Below, piece after piece: positions 62,082 to 64,000 of a DNA stretch of 64,000 bases (the first letter of the stretch is position 1; the number at the start of each line of letters is the position of its first letter). This DNA is from Dehalococcoidales bacterium (GTDB lineage: Bacteria > Chloroflexota > Dehalococcoidia > Dehalococcoidales > UBA3254). Below the pieces are notes generated by a model. It worked only from the letters and a program-made list of their open reading frames with translations. It did no database searches and had not been told where the DNA came from. The stretch is from assembly GCA_016926695.1 (NCBI GenBank), contig JAFGOB010000086.1:53105-117104 (forward strand), given 5' to 3'. The position numbers and the translations under genes are program-made.

Positions 62082-63521
62082 ATGTTGCGTAATATTCACC
62101 GTGAACAGCGTACCAAAATAGTCTGCACGCTTGGGCCGGGAGTCAATTCCGCTGCCATGATCGAGCGGCTGGTGCGGGCTGGCATGAATATCGCCAGGCT
62201 GAACCGCTCGCACGGTTCATTTGAAGAACATGCCAGGTATATCCGGCTGGTCAGGGAGGTGGCGGAGCGTGTGGACAGCAGCGTAGCTGTTCTAATGGAT
62301 TTGCCCGGACCGAAATATCGCACGGGCCCGACCAGCGAGAAGTCCCTGCTTCTTAAAAAGGGTGCGGAGATAATATTGACAAGCCGGCCCATTGAAGGAG
62401 AAGGCAATGTTATCCCCCTCAATTTTCCCCTGCTTTACAGGGATGTCAGGCAAGGCAGCACCGTGCTGGTTGACGACGGTAAAATACAGCTTAAAGTTAC
62501 ATCTATCAGGGGCGGTGATGTTGTCTGTAAAGTAATTGCCGGGGGGGTATTGACTCCCGGACGGGGAGTGGTTGTACCGGGTGTGCTGGGTTCCGAGCCC
62601 TTTCTGAATGACAATCTGCGTGAAAACCTGGATTTTGCCATACAGCAGAAACCCGATTTTATAGCGCTTTCCTTTGTGACCTGCCCTGACGATATAAAGC
62701 AGGTCAGGCAGATATTGGACCAACGGAATTCGCCGATCCCCCTGGTCTCCAAGATAGAGAGAGGAGAGGCGGTACGCAACTTCGACGGAATACTGGCTGT
62801 CAGCAACGGCATTATGGTGGCCAGGGGCGATCTGGGAGTAGAGGTCTCCTTGAAAGAAGTACCTCTCATACAGAAAGATATTATCCGCAAATGCAATAAA
62901 GCGGGCAAAGCCGTCATTACAGCTACCCAGATGCTGGAATCGATGACGGATTCGCCCACTCCCACCCGGGCGGAGGTGGCTGATGTAGCCAATGCTATTC
63001 TGGATGGAACGGATGCCATTATGCTGTCTTCAGAGACTTCCATCGGTAAGTATCCCATTGAGGCAGTCAGGATGATGTATGAGATCGCCCGGGAAATCGA
63101 GGGTCACCTGCCTTATGAGAGGATTCTCAGCCAGAGGGCTGAATGGCTGGAGCACCAGACGGATGAGCTTATCAGCTACAACGCCTGTCATACCGCCTAC
63201 CAGTTGAAAGCTGCGGCTATTGTGGCCTTCACTCATTCCGGCAGTACGGCCCGCCGCGTCTCCAAGTACCGTCCCCATGTTCCCGTCCTGGCCATTACAC
63301 CCAGCAGGGAGATCGCCAGGCGGCTGGTTATCTACTGGGGAGTGCAGCCTTTTCATATCCCCGAGCCTGCCACGGTGGAGGAATTCTTTACTGTTGCAGC
63401 CGGGCTGGCCAGGGATACCGGTGCGGCCCATCCGGGCGAACTGGTGGTGGTAACCGGCGGCATACCCACGGGGAAGAGCGGCACCACCAACCTCCTCAAA
63501 GTCCAGCAGGTACCGGGATAA
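62082..63521 (+). CDS. pyk: Pyruvate kinase
   Basis: Makes ATP and pyruvate from phosphoenolpyruvate, 479 residues. Domain blocks: RTKIVCTLGPGVNS at the N-terminus, MNIARLNRSHG near 35-45, LMDLPGPKYRTG near 67-78, SKIERGEAV, MVARGDLGVEVSL near 246-258, ITATQMLESM and PTRAEVADVANAILDG near 287-310. AFTHSGSTARRVSKYRP in the C-terminal domain also fits. The N-terminal active-site stretch reads RLNRSHG where most enzymes have RLNFSHG; Arg, Asn and Ser are kept. The gene begins at the base after the pgk stop, so the pair is one transcript. Confidence 0.95.
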   Translation: MLRNIHREQRTKIVCTLGPGVNSAAMIERLVRAGMNIARLNRSHGSFEEHARYIRLVREVAERVDSSVAVLMDLPGPKYRTGPTSEKSLLLKKGAEIILTSRPIEGEGNVIPLNFPLLYRDVRQGSTVLVDDGKIQLKVTSIRGGDVVCKVIAGGVLTPGRGVVVPGVLGSEPFLNDNLRENLDFAIQQKPDFIALSFVTCPDDIKQVRQILDQRNSPIPLVSKIERGEAVRNFDGILAVSNGIMVARGDLGVEVSLKEVPLIQKDIIRKCNKAGKAVITATQMLESMTDSPTPTRAEVADVANAILDGTDAIMLSSETSIGKYPIEAVRMMYEIAREIEGHLPYERILSQRAEWLEHQTDELISYNACHTAYQLKAAAIVAFTHSGSTARRVSKYRPHVPVLAITPSREIARRLVIYWGVQPFHIPEPATVEEFFTVAAGLARDTGAAHPGELVVVTGGIPTGKSGTTNLLKVQQVPG

Positions 63522-63618
63522 ACCGTCAGCCATCTTTCCCATCCCTTCTCCCTTGATGGGCTCATCGTTATACATACATGACACCGTGGACTAGAGAATA
63601 TAGGCACAAACCTTAATT

Positions 63619-63658
63619 CGTCGTTGCGAAGGAGCCCGCAGGGCGACTGTGGCAATCT
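63619..63658. repeat. Diverged 'TTGCGAGGAGC' intergenic repeat
   Basis: Related to the copy at 51261-51294, with extra bases in the middle (GGAGCCCGCAGGGCGACTG). Both end in AATCT. Present downstream of pyk. Confidence 0.5.
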
Positions 63659-63701
63659 CTATCAGTGTACAGCGATAAAATGCCTGAACTAAAGCGACCA
63701 T

Positions 63702-63750
63702 TCTGAGGCGCTACGGACTCCCTGGCGCCTTCTGTAGCGCCGTGAGAATC
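63702..63750. repeat. Palindromic repeat with GGCGCTAC/GTAGCGCC arms
   Basis: GGCGCTAC (63707-63714) and GTAGCGCC (63734-63741) are exact complements, enclosing 19 bases that include a further GGCGCC palindrome. ATTCTGAG on the left and GAGAATC on the right extend the symmetry. A stable stem-loop in RNA from either strand. Confidence 0.55.
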
Positions 63751-64000
63751 CCTTCTTATGCGTCCTGCCCTATATCCTTAGATTCCTACGCCCCGGCGCG
63801 GGTAGTGAAGAAGCCGGAACTCTGAATGGACAACAATTACTGGCCTGCAACAAATCCTGTGCCGATCCGTGAGATCGCGACGCCGGTCCCGAGGAGGAGA
63901 AAAGGGGCCTCGCGAGGCTCTGAATGAACCAACCACCACAACATAGCGGGAAGGCATAAGTTGTCACGTGGGTTCATTGACTTCATAGGGTAGCTGTCCC

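Larger units (their letters stand above)
63522..64000. other. Repeat-rich non-coding right edge
   Basis: No credible ORF is seen. Three interspersed repeat types are stacked: CTTCTCCCTTGATGGG (63537-63562), a diverged TTGCGAAGGAGC...GCGACTG..GCAATCTC (63619-63658), and an ATTCTGAGGCGCTAC...GTAGCGCC...GAGAATC palindrome (63702-63750). Further right, GCCTCGCGAGGC (63907-63918) is a perfect 12-bp palindrome, and GATC-rich complementary patches suggest structure. This could be the edge of a mobile or RNA element continuing outside the window. Confidence 0.5.

Noticed and set aside
60870..62213. A 447-codon open frame on the minus strand
   Set aside because: It lies antisense across all of pgk, whose motifs are intact; the antisense product has no recognisable pattern and is rich in His/Arg/Gln as expected from the complement of a biased gene.
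63770..63967. A 65-codon minus-strand frame at the right edge
   Set aside because: No ribosome site, composition unlike the neighbours, and it overlaps palindromic repeats.
1..64000. tRNA, rRNA and CRISPR arrays
   Set aside because: I looked for TPsiC-arm-like GGTTCGAATC/GTTCAAATC patterns, rRNA motifs and regularly spaced repeats and found none that hold up.

Overview
The window reads as chromosome from an anaerobic bacterium, most likely Chloroflexota of the Dehalococcoidia type (inference from gene content, not a database match). Pointers are a class II (B12-dependent) ribonucleotide reductase with NrdR, a division cluster cut down to mraZ-rsmH-ftsA-ftsZ with no peptidoglycan genes beside it, a rubredoxin/FprA oxygen-defence pair, 2-oxoacid:ferredoxin oxidoreductase, a fused PilM-PilN protein and an archaellin-like protein. 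Coding density is high, GTG/TTG starts are common, and I found no rRNA, tRNA, CRISPR array, phage or transposase gene.

Layout. 0-3 kb: an archaellin-like gene running off the left edge, then methionine-salvage genes mtnP and mtnA. 3-9 kb: two transporters (LysE, AEC), alaS, ruvX and a Ca2+/cation antiporter. 9-15 kb: a secreted DUF11 protein, a two-component system, a heme O synthase-like UbiA protein, TspO and a methyltransferase. 15-21 kb: a type IV pilus machinery operon (pilB-pilC-pilO-pilMN-pilT, minus strand). 21-26 kb: inositol-phosphate synthase, a PimA-like mannosyltransferase and a CDP-alcohol phosphatidyltransferase, together a likely phosphatidylinositol(-mannoside) pathway, then purA. 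26-30 kb: a small unknown gene with a structured RNA upstream, nrdJ and nrdR. 30-35 kb: ftsZ, ftsA, rsmH, mraZ with a four-repeat MraZ operator. 35-40 kb: mogA, trmD, rplS, priA. 40-45 kb: two lipoproteins and a TRAP transporter operon. 45-50 kb: def, cca, secD, secF. 50-56 kb: a zinc dehydrogenase, a Vms1-like release-factor-family protein, a GlcG/HbpS protein, an HspR-like regulator with a 56-residue zinc-ribbon partner, a glycosyltransferase, a DedA-like protein and a UbiX-like protein. 56-64 kb: rubredoxin, fprA, korA-korB, pgk, pyk, then a repeat-rich non-coding right edge.

The most unusual signals are: (1) a family of 74-84 bp inverted-repeat (MITE-like) elements, each found exactly inside the TAG stop codon of a gene, three cases out of three, two of them 76/78 identical and in opposite orientation; (2) an archaellin-type protein in a bacterial genome; (3) an unassigned structured RNA of about 125 nt with its own promoter and terminator on the minus strand near 26.8 kb; (4) a compact inositol-lipid cluster whose phosphatidyltransferase appears to start at AUU; (5) a Vms1/VLRF1-type protein lacking the usual glutamine of its active loop. 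All functional calls come from motif recognition by eye; no searches or folding calculations were run.
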